Source: Ignavibacteriales bacterium (GTDB lineage Bacteria > Bacteroidota > Ignavibacteria > UBA10030 > SZUA-254). From it: DNA of 5,853 bases. The stretch lies in assembly GCA_016207985.1 (NCBI GenBank), contig JACQYX010000167.1:1-5853 (forward strand), read 5' to 3'. The translations under genes and the position numbers were made by a program. Of the stretch, positions 5,364 to 5,853 are shown piece after piece (within the stretch, counting starts at the first letter, position 1; each line of letters opens with the position of its first letter). The notes beneath the pieces were generated by a model. That model was not told where the DNA came from. It did not search any database and was given only the letters and a program-made list of their open reading frames with translations.

Positions 5364-5853
5364 ATGCGGTTTTTGTCATTGCTTCTATCGATACTATTGC
5401 TGAGTGGATTTATCAACGCTCAAAAAAGGTATCTCATTTCACCGAATCAAGAGGTCATACCGATTGATAAATATTCAAGTGCTGCTGCTGAAATTGCGAA
5501 ACGAGTGAACGCTCAAAAAGCTGTCTCATCAGTTTCAGATCATCCACCTTGCACTAATAAATTTATTTTCGGTTACACTATGGATGTTTATCCACTTACT
5601 TCTAATTTTGGTGCTTATCATAAAGATGTTATGGGCCAATGGTATGTTGCCAAAGCGAGTGGTACTATTGATACATTTTATTTTTACGCTTATAATCTGG
5701 TTGGTGCAAAAGATTCTATATTATGGTTACGTATTCATGAATCAAACATTGGACCTTCTTACGGTCCAGGTATTGGTGCTTATGCAGCTTATCCACCATG
5801 TCAGAATTGGGGATACTGGAAAACCACCAACGATGCTGATAATGGCGTAGGTG
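5364..5853 (+). CDS. Exported protein of the T9SS-cargo type (3' end missing)
   Basis: The frame is open from the ATG at 5364 to the window end: 163 codons plus one base, with no stop. Residues 1-19 are a clear signal peptide (MRF, a Leu-rich core, FINA before QKR). The mature region begins with a short alanine-rich helical stretch (AAAEIAKRVNAQ, about 36-50) and then becomes beta-like: FGYTMDVYPLT (about 69), GQWYVAKASGTIDTFYFYAY and RIHESNIGPSYGPGIGAY (about 123). I recall similar sequence at the start of secreted proteins with T9SS sorting domains from Ignavibacteria-like genomes, but the C-terminus that would prove it is outside the window. Two PPC motifs, with Cys at about 63 and 146, could form a disulfide after export. 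A near-consensus promoter, a good ribosome binding site and codon use favouring GCT and GGT suggest strong expression. The function is unknown. A start at ATG 5358 is possible but worse spaced. Confidence 0.82.
   Translation, partial: MRFLSLLLSILLLSGFINAQKRYLISPNQEVIPIDKYSSAAAEIAKRVNAQKAVSSVSDHPPCTNKFIFGYTMDVYPLTSNFGAYHKDVMGQWYVAKASGTIDTFYFYAYNLVGAKDSILWLRIHESNIGPSYGPGIGAYAAYPPCQNWGYWKTTNDADNGVG

Noticed and set aside
5584..5850. 88-codon + strand ORF with a hydrophobic N-terminus
   Set aside because: It overlaps, in another frame, the gene starting at 5364, which has a signal peptide, a spaced AAGGAG and biased codon use. Its hydrophobicity comes from reading U-rich codons out of frame.
1..5853. 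Mobile elements, CRISPR arrays, tRNA or rRNA genes
   Set aside because: I found no transposase motifs, terminal inverted repeats, spaced direct-repeat arrays or tRNA-like cloverleaf sequence. Coding density is high and all genes are co-oriented.

Overview
The window looks like chromosomal DNA from a Gram-negative bacterium of the wider Bacteroidota/Chlorobiota assemblage, most likely Ignavibacteria-like or a neighbouring lineage such as Calditrichota, Marinimicrobia or Kapabacteria. The evidence is type IX secretion (T9SS) sorting domains (NFPNPFNPTT and VFPNPYYG motifs), a PorV/PorQ-family outer-membrane barrel, and moderately AT-rich composition. Shine-Dalgarno sequences (AGGAGG, AAGGAG) and TTGACA-type promoters argue against a core Bacteroidetes genus, where both are uncommon. 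The lineage assignment is inference.

Layout: all genes are on the + strand. (1) Positions 2-796 are the 3' part of a secreted T9SS cargo protein ending in a classic type A sorting domain. (2) A 118-bp gap ends in a strong Shine-Dalgarno sequence. (3) Positions 918-4082 encode a very large (about 1054 aa) exported protein of unknown function, with a WGGKV/VGG N-terminal motif region, a fibronectin-III-like segment and a second, different kind of C-terminal sorting domain. (4) Thirteen bases later, 4096-5130 encode a 344-aa PorV/PorQ-family outer-membrane protein, almost certainly in the same transcript. (5) Positions 5131-5363 form a dense regulatory gap: an AU-rich terminator-like hairpin, two tandem sigma70-type promoter candidates, a perfect inverted repeat over the first -35 box, a T8A8 tract directly before the second, and an AAGGAG ribosome binding site. 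(6) Positions 5364-5853 are the 5' part of another exported protein, cut by the window end.

The genes make sense together as cell-envelope and secretion functions: two or three exported proteins and one PorV-like protein of the kind that receives T9SS cargo at the outer membrane. The tight pairing of the giant cargo with its own PorV-like gene is the most interesting biological point. There is no sign of mobile elements, CRISPR arrays or RNA genes.
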